Source: Chitinophagaceae bacterium UBA4412 (lineage in GTDB: Bacteria; Bacteroidota; Bacteroidia; Chitinophagales; Chitinophagaceae). Taken from it: 8,311 nt of DNA. How positions within the stretch are numbered: position 1 is the stretch's first letter; each line of letters starts with the position of its first letter. The notes under the pieces are model-generated. The model made no database searches. It was not told the origin of the DNA and worked only from the letters and a program-made list of their open reading frames with translations. The translations under genes were made by a program, and so were the position numbers. Location of the stretch: positions 1-8,311 of the forward strand of contig DGQO01000039.1 in NCBI GenBank assembly GCA_002400445.1, in the 5' to 3' direction. Shown here one piece after another: positions 1-5,882 of this stretch.

Positions 1-131
1 AGAGACTTAAGTTTATCGGCACCACCCATCGCAGTAAGGTACTTGCCCACAACTTCATCTGCCGTTTGTGCAGATGCATTAAAAGCAACTAACGCAATAG
101 CTGCTACAAAAAAAGATTTAATCAGTTTCAT
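1..131 (-). CDS. Secreted LolA-like protein, N-terminal fragment (partial)
   Basis: The reverse strand opens at an ATG (131-129) and stays open to the window edge, giving 43 full codons. The product begins MKLIKSFFVAAIALVAFNAS, a standard Sec signal peptide (positive n-region, hydrophobic core about residues 7-17), with a likely signal peptidase I site after the ASA at 19-21, so the mature protein starts with Gln22. The next stretch, TADEVVGKYLTAMGGADKLK, resembles the beginning of periplasmic LolA/LppX-like proteins of Bacteroidota, which often start with a helix followed by a GGAxKLK motif. Those proteins are usually about 230-270 residues and bind lipids or lipoproteins, but the fold-defining part lies outside the window. 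The assignment therefore rests on the signal peptide and one short motif. It is transcribed divergently from ade. Confidence 0.6.
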   Translation of the reverse strand, partial: MKLIKSFFVAAIALVAFNASAQTADEVVGKYLTAMGGADKLKS

Positions 132-170
132 TGTTTGAATGTTTATTATTTTGCATAAACGGCTTAAGTG

Positions 171-185
171 GCCGGATTGGCCGGC
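171..185. repeat. Short GC-rich inverted repeat in the leader of the LolA-like gene
   Basis: The arms GCCGG (171-175) and CCGGC (181-185) form a perfect 5-bp stem around a 5-base loop (ATTGG), in an otherwise AT-rich divergent intergenic region. It falls next to the predicted transcription start of the minus-strand gene. It could be a small leader hairpin or an operator, or it could be chance, because the stem is short. It is not followed by a T-run on either strand, so it does not look like a terminator. Confidence 0.3.
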
Positions 186-211
186 AAGATAATATAATTG
201 CGTTTTGTCAA
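185..211 (-). promoter_or_regulatory. Possible Bacteroidota promoter for the LolA-like gene
   Basis: On the minus strand a TTG (211-209) is followed after 17 bases by TATCTTGC (191-184), an approximate match to the -7 consensus TAnnTTTG. The spacing is within the range known for Bacteroidota sigma-A promoters. Transcription would start near 178, giving a leader of about 47 bases. The -7 match is imperfect, so this is a weak call made by eye. Confidence 0.3.
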
Positions 212-272
212 TTAAAATTTTTCATCACAGACCCAAAATCTTGGTTTCTCCTTAACAAAACCTTCCCGCATC

Positions 273-1904
273 ATGCGCAATACCATACTAAAAGGAAATA
301 TTATAGACGTTCTCAACAGGGAAACTTTTTTTGGAGAGCTGGAAGTTGAGGATGGCTTCCTTAAACGCATTACCCGTTTAGAAAAAGCGCCAAAAGAAGG
401 TGCCTACTTTATTTGCCCGGGTTTTATAGACAGTCATGTACATGTAGAAAGCAGTATGCTCGTGCCTTCTGAGTTTGCTAAGCTTGCTGTAGTGCATGGC
501 ACCACGGGTTCCATTAACGACCCTCACGAAATTGCGAACGTATGCGGTATGCAAGGCGTTTTATACATGATTGAGAATGGGAATACCGTTCCCTTCAAAT
601 TTCATTTTGGCGCACCAAGTTGTGTGCCCGCCACGGCATTTGAAACTGCAGGTGCCATGCTGGATGCTAAGCAGGTAGAAACTTTGATGGCGAGGCCGGA
701 TATCAATTATTTGAGTGAAATGATGAATTTCCCAGGCGTACTGCATGGCGATGAAGAAGTGCTGCTAAAGATTGCTGCAGCTAAAAAACACGGCAAACCC
801 GTAGATGGCCATGCTCCCGGTCTCCGGGGAGAAATCGCAAAAAAATATATTGCCGCAGGCATCAGCACCGATCACGAATGTTTTACGGAAGAAGAGGCGC
901 TGGACAAATTACAGCAGGGCATGAAAATCCTGATCAGGGAAGGAAGTGCCGCAAAAAACTTTGACGCTCTGATCCCGTTGATGCATGAACATTGGGAGGA
1001 AATGATGTTCTGCAGTGATGATAAACATCCGGATAGCCTGGTAGAAGGTCATATTAATCATTTGTGTAAGCGAGCGGTAGCAGCAGGCATCGATGTGTAT
1101 AAGGTGCTGCAGGCGGCCTGCATCAATCCCGTACTGCATTACCAAATGCGCCACGGATTGCTACGCCAGGGTGACGCCGCTGATTTTGTGGTATTGAAAG
1201 ACCTGAAAGATTTCGAGGTATTGCAAACCTTTATTGATGGAGAGCTCGTAGCCCAAAACGGCGAGAGCTATCTTATGCCGGCCCCCGCATCGGTAATCAA
1301 CCAGTTTGACTGCAAATTAAAAATGCCCGAAGACTTTTCATTTGCTCCAACCGAAAATGAAATTGTGCCTGTAATTGAAGCACTGGACGGCCAGCTTATT
1401 ACGAATAAGATTCTATTTTCTGCCGCCCTGCTGCAGCGAGGCACGGCATCAAGCATAAGCGATGATGTATTGAAAATTGTGGTGGTGAACCGGTACCATC
1501 ACGCCCCCATTGCTAAAGCATTCATCAAAAATTTTGGGTTAAAGCAGGGTGCCATTGCTTCTTCAGTGGCACATGACAGCCACAATATTGTAGCGGTGGG
1601 TGTAGATGATGAGAGTATTTGCAGGGCTGTAAACCTGGTGATTGAAGCAAGTGGTGGGGTAAGTGCCGTATCCGCAGATGCTTCCCATGTTCTGGCCCTG
1701 CCAGTAGCGGGATTAATGAGTACAGCAGATGGCTACGAGGTAGCAGAACAATACACGGCTATTGATCATTTTACCAAAGAAACATTGGGTGCTTCCCTCG
1801 CCTCACCGTTTATGACGCTTTCTTTTATGGCCCTACTGGTAATCCCTCATTTAAAATTGAGTGACAAGGGCTTGTTTGATGGAGATCGTTTTTCCTTTGT
1901 TTAA
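273..1904 (+). CDS. ade: Adenine deaminase
   Basis: Adenine deaminase (EC 3.5.4.2) hydrolyses adenine to hypoxanthine and ammonia in purine salvage; it belongs to the metal-dependent amidohydrolase superfamily and acts in the cytosol. At 543 residues the protein is close to the family size (roughly 540-590). Family motifs appear in order: [14 protein letters not shown] at 49-62, whose HxH is the metal site; the NDPHEIANV block at 82-90; [10 protein letters not shown] at 112-121; [11 protein letters not shown] at 146-156, with a Glu expected to bridge two metals; DGHAPGLRG at 178-186; GISTDHE at 196-202; and CSDDKHPD at 247-254. The C-terminal half has [12 protein letters not shown] (432-443) and [10 protein letters not shown] (458-467), typical of adenine deaminase rather than other amidohydrolases. 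No key residue appears missing. The ATG at 273 gives the usual family N-terminus ([12 protein letters not shown]). There is no clear Shine-Dalgarno sequence, as is common in this phylum. The gene stands alone on its strand and ends overlapping the convergent lipoprotein gene. Confidence 0.96.
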   Translation: MRNTILKGNIIDVLNRETFFGELEVEDGFLKRITRLEKAPKEGAYFICPGFIDSHVHVESSMLVPSEFAKLAVVHGTTGSINDPHEIANVCGMQGVLYMIENGNTVPFKFHFGAPSCVPATAFETAGAMLDAKQVETLMARPDINYLSEMMNFPGVLHGDEEVLLKIAAAKKHGKPVDGHAPGLRGEIAKKYIAAGISTDHECFTEEEALDKLQQGMKILIREGSAAKNFDALIPLMHEHWEEMMFCSDDKHPDSLVEGHINHLCKRAVAAGIDVYKVLQAACINPVLHYQMRHGLLRQGDAADFVVLKDLKDFEVLQTFIDGELVAQNGESYLMPAPASVINQFDCKLKMPEDFSFAPTENEIVPVIEALDGQLITNKILFSAALLQRGTASSISDDVLKIVVVNRYHHAPIAKAFIKNFGLKQGAIASSVAHDSHNIVAVGVDDESICRAVNLVIEASGGVSAVSADASHVLALPVAGLMSTADGYEVAEQYTAIDHFTKETLGASLASPFMTLSFMALLVIPHLKLSDKGLFDGDRFSFV

Positions 1905-2320
1905 AATTTTGCGCTCATCACTTTCATGGCAATGCTGTCTGTGCCTTTGGGTGAGAAATACTTAGATTTAAAGTTTACGGTTTTACCCGGCGCAATCGTC
2001 TCATACACCATCTCCTGGTCTTCCATGAGCAAAGCACCTGTCTTGCTGTAAAAAAATAGTTTTACATCTACGTCTTTGTATGAAACCACTTTTGCAGTAT
2101 TGGAGATTTTTCCTTTTACTACGGTTTGCCCCACCAGGTTTTTTTTGTCGGTTCCACGCACCGTTAAAAATTTAGCTGGCGATTGCTGTTCAATTTCTTC
2201 AATGGACAGTTTACTTTCTTCATATTTCTTTGCCGCAGTTGTTTCTTTTTCTGTTTTTGTCTGGCAGGAAACGATCGTTATTGTCAGGAACGCAAACAAG
2301 AAGCTGATGATCTTTATCAT
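1901..2320 (-). CDS. Small lipoprotein with FxLYD-like domain
   Basis: This encodes a 139-residue putative lipoprotein of unknown function. The N-terminus ([20 protein letters not shown]) is a type II signal peptide with lipobox IVSC, so Cys19 should be lipidated. A charged, Lys/Glu-rich linker follows (about 20-50). Residues about 67-122 have the alternating hydrophobic pattern of a small beta-sandwich: VVKGKISN, then [15 protein letters not shown], then [16 protein letters not shown]. This matches the general layout of FxLYD-type domains (a V.G.v.N start, a fYd..G hairpin and a pG.t..F turn). That is a pattern resemblance, not a confirmed family match. The residues just after Cys19 (QTKTEKE) are not the acid-rich run linked to surface export in Bacteroidota, so a periplasm-facing location is somewhat more likely. 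The ATG at 2320-2318 is preceded by a good -7 box. The stop overlaps that of ade by 4 bases. Confidence 0.75.
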   Translation of the reverse strand: MIKIISFLFAFLTITIVSCQTKTEKETTAAKKYEESKLSIEEIEQQSPAKFLTVRGTDKKNLVGQTVVKGKISNTAKVVSYKDVDVKLFFYSKTGALLMEDQEMVYETIAPGKTVNFKSKYFSPKGTDSIAMKVMSAKF

Positions 2321-2348
2321 GCTATATATGGGTTTTAAAACTCGATAT

Positions 2349-2356
2349 CAAAAATA
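2349..2356 (-). promoter_or_regulatory. -7 box of the lipoprotein promoter
   Basis: The minus strand reads TATTTTTG, an exact match to the Bacteroidota -7 consensus TAnnTTTG. It lies 28 bases before the lipoprotein ATG, giving a leader of about 20 bases. There is no exact -33 TTG at the usual distance; the nearest candidate is TTTACC at 2373-2368. The position in a short divergent gap supports it. Confidence 0.5.
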
Positions 2357-2379
2357 AGAGAAGCTCCGGTAAATTATTT

Positions 2380-2387
2380 TAGATTTG
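2380..2387 (+). promoter_or_regulatory. -7 box of the upp promoter
   Basis: The plus strand reads TAGATTTG, an exact match to TAnnTTTG, 30 bases before the first upp ATG at 2418. Transcription would start around 2394. I find no TTG at the expected -33 position. With the opposite-facing -7 box at 2349-2356 it makes the 97-base gap a compact divergent promoter region. Confidence 0.5.
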
Positions 2388-2417
2388 TGAGCCTATAAAG
2401 TTAAACTTTCAAGCAGT

Positions 2418-3107
2418 ATGGATCTTTCTTCATCAACTAAAACTTCAGCCGTGGGTATGGTTTACAATTTTAGCAAACAACATTCTCTGGTGTGTAATTG
2501 GGTGAGCGAACTGAGAGATACAGAAATTCAGCATGATCGTATGCGTTTCCGGCGAAACCTGGAACGCATTGCAGAGGTCATCGGCTATGAAATAAGCAAG
2601 ACGCTGCAGGCCGAAGAGCAGGAAGTAAATACGCCGCTTGGCACCTCTAAAACAAAATTGATTAAAGAACAGCCTGTACTTGCTACCATCCTCAGAGCGG
2701 GGCTGCCCATGCACAATGGTTTACTTAACTATTTTGACAGGGCAGATAATGCTTTCCTAAGCGCCTACCGCAAGCATCATTCAGATGGTAGTTTTGAAAT
2801 TAGTATGGAATACATGAGCTGCCCTGAACTTGACGGGCGGGTGGTTATCGTAAGTGATCCCATGCTGGCCACCGGCTCTTCGCTGGTAAAATCGATTCAA
2901 TTTTTAAAGAGGGAAGGAGATATCAAATCACTCCATATCGTATGTGCCATTGCATGCACCGTGGGCATTGAATATGTGCGGCGGGCTGAGCCACAGGCAA
3001 ATATCTGGTGCGGCGATATTGATGATGAACTTACTGCAAAAGGATATATTGTACCCGGCCTTGGTGATGCTGGCGATCTTGCCTTTGGTCCCAAAATGCA
3101 AGGCTAA
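2418..3107 (+). CDS. upp: Uracil phosphoribosyltransferase
   Basis: Uracil phosphoribosyltransferase (EC 2.4.2.9) converts uracil and PRPP to UMP and diphosphate in pyrimidine salvage; it is cytosolic. The 229-residue protein carries ILRAGLPM at 91-98, the PRPP-binding type I phosphoribosyltransferase loop VVIVSDPMLATGSS at 142-155, and the uracil-recognition motif PGLGDAGDLAFG at 213-224 near the C-terminus. These are intact and diagnostic of Upp rather than of PyrR or other phosphoribosyltransferases. The N-terminal RDTEIQHDRMRFRRNLERI segment is also typical of Bacteroidota enzymes. The start is uncertain: homologues usually begin close to Met14 (MVYNFS, ATG at 2457), while the ATG at 2418 lies about 24 bases after the predicted transcription start; either could be used. 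The gene seems to be transcribed alone. Together with ade it makes this a small nucleobase-salvage neighbourhood, though the two are not in one operon. Confidence 0.95.
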   Translation: MDLSSSTKTSAVGMVYNFSKQHSLVCNWVSELRDTEIQHDRMRFRRNLERIAEVIGYEISKTLQAEEQEVNTPLGTSKTKLIKEQPVLATILRAGLPMHNGLLNYFDRADNAFLSAYRKHHSDGSFEISMEYMSCPELDGRVVIVSDPMLATGSSLVKSIQFLKREGDIKSLHIVCAIACTVGIEYVRRAEPQANIWCGDIDDELTAKGYIVPGLGDAGDLAFGPKMQG

Positions 3108-3110
3108 ATA

Positions 3111-3162
3111 GGGGAGACACATTACAAAGTATTTACAGTTCAGAAAGACTCAGTCTCTACCC
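3111..3162. repeat. Weak inverted repeat after upp
   Basis: GGGGAGAC (3111-3118), starting 3 bases after the upp stop, can pair with GTCTC-TA-CCC (3153-3162) as 5 plus 3 bp with a two-base bulge and a 34-base loop. An alternative palindrome AGACT-C-AGTCT (3146-3156) would compete with it. No T-run follows, so it is not a classic intrinsic terminator. It could shape the 3' end of the upp transcript, or be chance. Confidence 0.25.
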
Positions 3163-3181
3163 TGGTTGTACTGGTATAATG

Positions 3182-3209
3182 ATGAAAAAATCACTAATCC
3201 TTTTTTCAT
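3182..3209. terminator. AT-rich inverted repeat between upp and the PorP gene, possible terminator
   Basis: ATGAAAAAA (3182-3190) and TTTTTTCAT (3201-3209) are perfect 9-base inverted arms around a 10-base loop. A stem of this composition would be weak in RNA, but an A-tract/T-tract hairpin of this sort can act as a bidirectional terminator, and it sits where the upp transcript should end. It overlaps an in-frame upstream extension of the PorP gene, and a perfect palindrome there favours the segment being non-coding. Termination is inference. Confidence 0.35.
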
Positions 3210-3231
3210 TTAGCATTTTACTGCATTTCCT

Positions 3232-3239
3232 TATCTTTA
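3232..3239 (+). promoter_or_regulatory. Possible -7 box for the PorP/SprF gene
   Basis: TATCTTTA matches TAnnTTTG at all but the last base and lies 18 bases before the ATG at 3257, so the leader would be only about 10-12 bases. There is no TTG at the -33 distance. An alternative is the TATAAT-like sequence at 3175-3180 further upstream. Both are weak. Confidence 0.25.
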
Positions 3240-3256
3240 AATTTCTGAAAAGACTA

Positions 3257-4264
3257 ATGATGAGAAAATTACTTCTGATGGCTGCAATGGTTATTGTAGT
3301 TGGTAGCGTTGATGCACAAGACCCGCACTTTTCGCAGTTTTTTGCTTCGCCGCTTACCCTCAATCCTGCATTTACCGGCAAATTTGATGGTACATGGAGG
3401 CTAGCTGCAAATCATCGGGACCAATGGCCTTCTATTCCCAAGGCTTATGTAACCACCAGCGCTTCAGTTGATTTTCCTATTCTTAAAACGAAGATTGCAG
3501 AAAATGATGTGTTTGGTGTGGGCCTCTCCGGCGTGTCTGATCAAAGTGCTAATAGCCAGTTGAAGTTAAATTATGGTTCGGTGTCTATGTCCTACCATAA
3601 AGCATTGGATGAAAATGGATACAATACTATTGGTGCCGGTTTCCAGGGCACATATAGCAGTATGATACTTGATGTGAGCAACCTTAATTTTGAATCGATG
3701 CTCACTCAAAATGGATTTACCGATATTTCTAAAAGAGAAGTACTTGCCAATGGCAATAACCAAAACTATTTTGATGTGAACGCAGGCGTATTATTCTCCG
3801 GGTCTACTAATGGGGAGAACAATTATTATATAGGCGCATCTATGTATCATATCAATCGGCCCAAAGTGGGTTTCAAAGATAAAAACTGGTTTCTTGGCGG
3901 GCGGGTAACCGTGCATGGTGGTGGTACTTTTTTCTTATCAGATGTGGTATCATTGAGTACTTCTATTATCCACCAGATTCAAAACAAAGCCAGTGAAACT
4001 ACGCTGGGCGCAGCTGTTGGGCTTAATGCCAATAATGATAATGTAAACCCTACAAATGTATACCTGGGATCCTGGGTGAGATTAAATGATGCTATAATTC
4101 CTTATATAGGATTAGAATTTGCCGGCCTGAGAATTGGAGCAAGCTATGATGTAAACATCAGCAGTCTTAAAGCAGCTACGGGTAACCGTGGTGGTTCCGA
4201 AATATCCCTTATTTATATCAAGAGACCCGTAGAATCAAAAGGCATTCCGTGCCCAAGGTTTTAA
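3257..4264 (+). CDS. PorP/SprF family type IX secretion-associated outer-membrane protein
   Basis: PorP/SprF proteins are beta-barrel outer-membrane proteins of Bacteroidota. PorP of Porphyromonas is a type IX secretion component and SprF of Flavobacterium is needed for surface display of SprB; many genomes carry numerous paralogues of unknown partner. From the ATG at 3257 the product has 335 residues, near the family norm of about 300-340. A signal peptide (MMRKLLLMAAMVIVVGSVDA, 1-20) precedes the family signature QDPHFSQFFASPLTLNPAF (21-39), followed by WRLAANHRDQWPSIPKAYVT, which is highly typical. The rest shows alternating amphipathic strands, Tyr/Gly rich, and ends in CPRF, with a final aromatic residue as usual for outer-membrane barrels. 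An in-frame ATG at 3179 would add 26 residues before the signal peptide and is unlikely; the adjacent ATG at 3260 is an equally good start. No other type IX genes are next to it, so its cargo cannot be named. Confidence 0.92.
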   Translation: MMRKLLLMAAMVIVVGSVDAQDPHFSQFFASPLTLNPAFTGKFDGTWRLAANHRDQWPSIPKAYVTTSASVDFPILKTKIAENDVFGVGLSGVSDQSANSQLKLNYGSVSMSYHKALDENGYNTIGAGFQGTYSSMILDVSNLNFESMLTQNGFTDISKREVLANGNNQNYFDVNAGVLFSGSTNGENNYYIGASMYHINRPKVGFKDKNWFLGGRVTVHGGGTFFLSDVVSLSTSIIHQIQNKASETTLGAAVGLNANNDNVNPTNVYLGSWVRLNDAIIPYIGLEFAGLRIGASYDVNISSLKAATGNRGGSEISLIYIKRPVESKGIPCPRF

Positions 4265-4369
4265 GCATGCGTGAGATTTTCCTTTGCGACCCTGCTGGTT
4301 TTGATTCATTTTTCCTGGCGGGATACTCACACTAAAAAGCAACCAGTTCCGTCTTCCAGGCTTAATTCA
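4265..4369. other. Convergent intergenic gap, no clear terminator
   Basis: The 105 bases between the stops of the PorP/SprF gene and the glycosylase gene contain several short complementary words (CTGGTT at 4295-4300 with AACCAG at 4341-4346; GTGAG at 4271-4275 with CTCAC at 4326-4330). Their loops are 40 bases or more and no T-run follows. I see no gene and no convincing intrinsic terminator here. Confidence 0.4.
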
Positions 4370-4972
4370 TCAACCGCCGCTCACATACCTATTTCCTTTT
4401 ACAAAATACCGGTAAGGCAGTAAAGCGTCTTCACCAGCATACTTCACGCCTATACGTGGGCCCGATACAATTTCTATAGCACTCCTGGATGGACTATCAT
4501 CTACAGCAATAAAAAGTTGGTCGCTCAGCAGGATAGTGCCCGAATGTGTTTTATGAATTCCAAATGCTTTGGCCACGTTTCCCGGCCCCCGGGTGAGTGA
4601 AAAATCTGCTTTCGCTTTTCCGGTGCGCTGCAGCATAAAATGAATTCCGCTAATGGGTTCTACTGCTCTTATCAAAACAGCGTCTGGAATTTCGGCATTA
4701 TTAGTAACTACATTCATCATTTGGTGAATGCCGTAGCAGATGTACACATAAGCTGTGCCCGCGGGTGCATACATATGTTCGTTGCGGGCAGTGCGCTTCC
4801 CATTAAAGGCATGCGATGCTTTATCTGAAAAACCTACATACGCTTCTGTTTCCACGATCCGGCCCGTGGTAAGTTGGCTACTAAAATGGGTAACTAATAT
4901 TTTCCCAATCAATTCCCGGGCAATAGTTACCACATTTTTACGCTGATAAAAAGATAACGGAAGTTTTTTCAT
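4370..4972 (-). CDS. DNA-3-methyladenine glycosylase, AAG/MPG family
   Basis: This enzyme excises alkylated bases such as 3-methyladenine, and in many homologues hypoxanthine, from DNA to start base excision repair. The 200-residue product matches bacterial AAG/MPG proteins (about 190-210). Motifs from the ATG at 4972: RIVETEAY at 38-45, SHAFNGKRTARNEHMYAPAG at 53-72, YVYICYGIHQMMNVV at 75-89 and VLIRAVEP at 99-106, then a conserved LTRGPGNVAKAFGI block and RIGVKYAG. Aligning by eye to human AAG, the catalytic Glu125 corresponds to Glu43, and the pocket residues Tyr127, His136, Tyr159, Asn169 and Arg182 to Tyr45, His54, Tyr77, Asn87 and Arg102; all are present. A longer frame beginning at TTG (4981) adds only three residues; the ATG is preferred because homologues start near MKKLPLSFY. 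The gene stands alone on the minus strand and is divergent from the EI24 gene. It is not the AlkA or Tag type. Confidence 0.95.
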   Translation of the reverse strand: MKKLPLSFYQRKNVVTIARELIGKILVTHFSSQLTTGRIVETEAYVGFSDKASHAFNGKRTARNEHMYAPAGTAYVYICYGIHQMMNVVTNNAEIPDAVLIRAVEPISGIHFMLQRTGKAKADFSLTRGPGNVAKAFGIHKTHSGTILLSDQLFIAVDDSPSRSAIEIVSGPRIGVKYAGEDALLPYRYFVKGNRYVSGG

Positions 4973-5018
4973 GTGCCACAAGTTTAACTAAAATCGTGCA
5001 GAAGCAGCCACGGCAATA

Positions 5019-5052
5019 TTGTAGCCGGCTTTAAAATAGTTTAATATCTTTA
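5019..5052 (+). promoter_or_regulatory. Possible promoter for the EI24-methyltransferase pair
   Basis: A TTG at 5019-5021 is followed after 23 bases by TATCTTTA (5045-5052), which matches the -7 consensus TAnnTTTG except at the last base. The spacing is at the upper edge of what is accepted for Bacteroidota. Transcription would begin near 5059, inside the first arm of the inverted repeat just downstream, leaving a leader of about 50 bases. Confidence 0.35.
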
Positions 5053-5053
5053 G

Positions 5054-5085
5054 GGCGATTGTAAGCTTCTAATCCAATAATCGCC
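5054..5085. repeat. Inverted repeat upstream of the EI24 gene, possible operator or leader hairpin
   Basis: GGCGATT (5054-5060) and AATCGCC (5079-5085) are perfect 7-base arms. Including a G-T and a T-A pair inward, the RNA stem would be 9 bp (GGCGATTGT with ATAATCGCC) around a 14-base loop. It lies 22 bases before the EI24 ATG and directly after the candidate -7 box, a place suited to an operator or a 5' leader structure. No T-run follows, so a terminator is unlikely. Confidence 0.45.
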
Positions 5086-5107
5086 AGGTAAGGCATTTTC
5101 AAGTATC

Positions 5108-5881
5108 ATGCTCAAAGAAATCATCATTTCTATTCAATCCTATCATCATGCCCACCAGTTCATTGTAAAAAACAGGTTATGGAAGTGGATTTTGATTCCG
5201 GGACTCATTTATTGTTTCCTCTTCCTGGCGGGGATGTATTTATTCTGGACGTCGAGCAATACGTTTATTGAATATATTTTACTGAAGACAGGTGTGAAAG
5301 CCTGGCTGGATCAAACACATGATAGCTGGATTAGCTTTGCATTTATACTGGGACAAATCATGCTGCGGCTGGTGATGCTTTTGTTTTATTTCTCCTTATT
5401 TAAATACTTGTTCCTCATTATTGGCTCGCCCGTATTTGCCTACCTAAGTGAGAAAACGGAAAGTATTATGGAAGGTAAAGAATACCCTTTCAATCTTCGA
5501 AATTTACTCAAAGACATCATGAGGGCCACCAGGATTGCGCTGCGGAATTTACTTTGGCAGTCTGTATATCTTTTATCTATTCTCATTATTTCGTTAGTAC
5601 CTGTCGTCGGTTGGATTGCGCCACTCTTTGCATTATTTGTTGAATGCTATTATTTTGGTTTTTCTATGCTGGATTACAGCAGCGAACGAAACAGGCTTAG
5701 TGCCTCCCAAAGCATTGATTTCATTGGTCGTCACAAGGGCCTGGCCATTGGGAACGGAATTGTATTTTACATGATTCATTTTGTCCCGATTATTGGCTGG
5801 ATCATGGCGCCTACCTATGCTGTGATAGCCGCTACGCTCAGTTTACTCACGGCTAGAAAAAAACAGGTTATTATTAATTAA
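5108..5881 (+). CDS. EI24/CysZ-like integral membrane protein
   Basis: A 257-residue multi-spanning inner-membrane protein that resembles the EI24 domain family, the Pfam group that also holds the CysZ sulfate transporters. Hydrophobic segments lie at about 26-48, 75-109, 148-185 and 213-246, separated by a basic cytosolic-type stretch (about 115-146) and a polar one (about 191-211). The most telling element is VPVVGWIAPLFALFVECYYFGFSMLDY at about 164-190, a Pro-Gly motif followed by an aromatic stretch and the conserved MLDY typical of EI24 proteins. A second copy of the Pro-Gly motif, VPIIGWIMAPTYAVIAA, lies at 226-242. Sulfate transport is known for true CysZ but nothing nearby (no cys genes) supports it here, so the substrate is unknown. 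The gene stops one base before the next ATG, implying translational coupling to the methyltransferase. The start at 5108 gives the usual amphipathic N-terminal helix. Confidence 0.8.
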   Translation: MLKEIIISIQSYHHAHQFIVKNRLWKWILIPGLIYCFLFLAGMYLFWTSSNTFIEYILLKTGVKAWLDQTHDSWISFAFILGQIMLRLVMLLFYFSLFKYLFLIIGSPVFAYLSEKTESIMEGKEYPFNLRNLLKDIMRATRIALRNLLWQSVYLLSILIISLVPVVGWIAPLFALFVECYYFGFSMLDYSSERNRLSASQSIDFIGRHKGLAIGNGIVFYMIHFVPIIGWIMAPTYAVIAATLSLLTARKKQVIIN

Positions 5882-5882
5882 T

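Noticed and set aside
193..200. TATAATTG on the plus strand as a -7 box for ade
   Set aside because: Seven of eight positions match, but the only upstream TTG (178-180) is 12 bases away, too close, and the region is AT-rich enough for chance matches.
131..349. 72-residue plus-strand open frame overlapping the start of ade
   Set aside because: It runs through the divergent intergenic gap into ade in another frame; the composition is not protein-like and there is no signal, family motif or start context. It is a shadow.
2076..2357. 93-residue plus-strand open frame antisense to the lipoprotein gene
   Set aside because: The minus-strand frame has a signal peptide, a lipobox, a beta-domain pattern and a matching promoter; this frame has none.
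4973..4981. TTG (4981-4979) as the start of the DNA glycosylase
   Set aside because: An ATG three codons later gives the usual family N-terminus; the extra residues (MWH) add nothing conserved.
4979..4986. TAAACTTG on the minus strand as a -7 box for the glycosylase
   Set aside because: It lies so close to the ATG at 4972 that the transcript would be nearly leaderless, and no -33 TTG is found at a suitable distance. Too weak to list as a feature.
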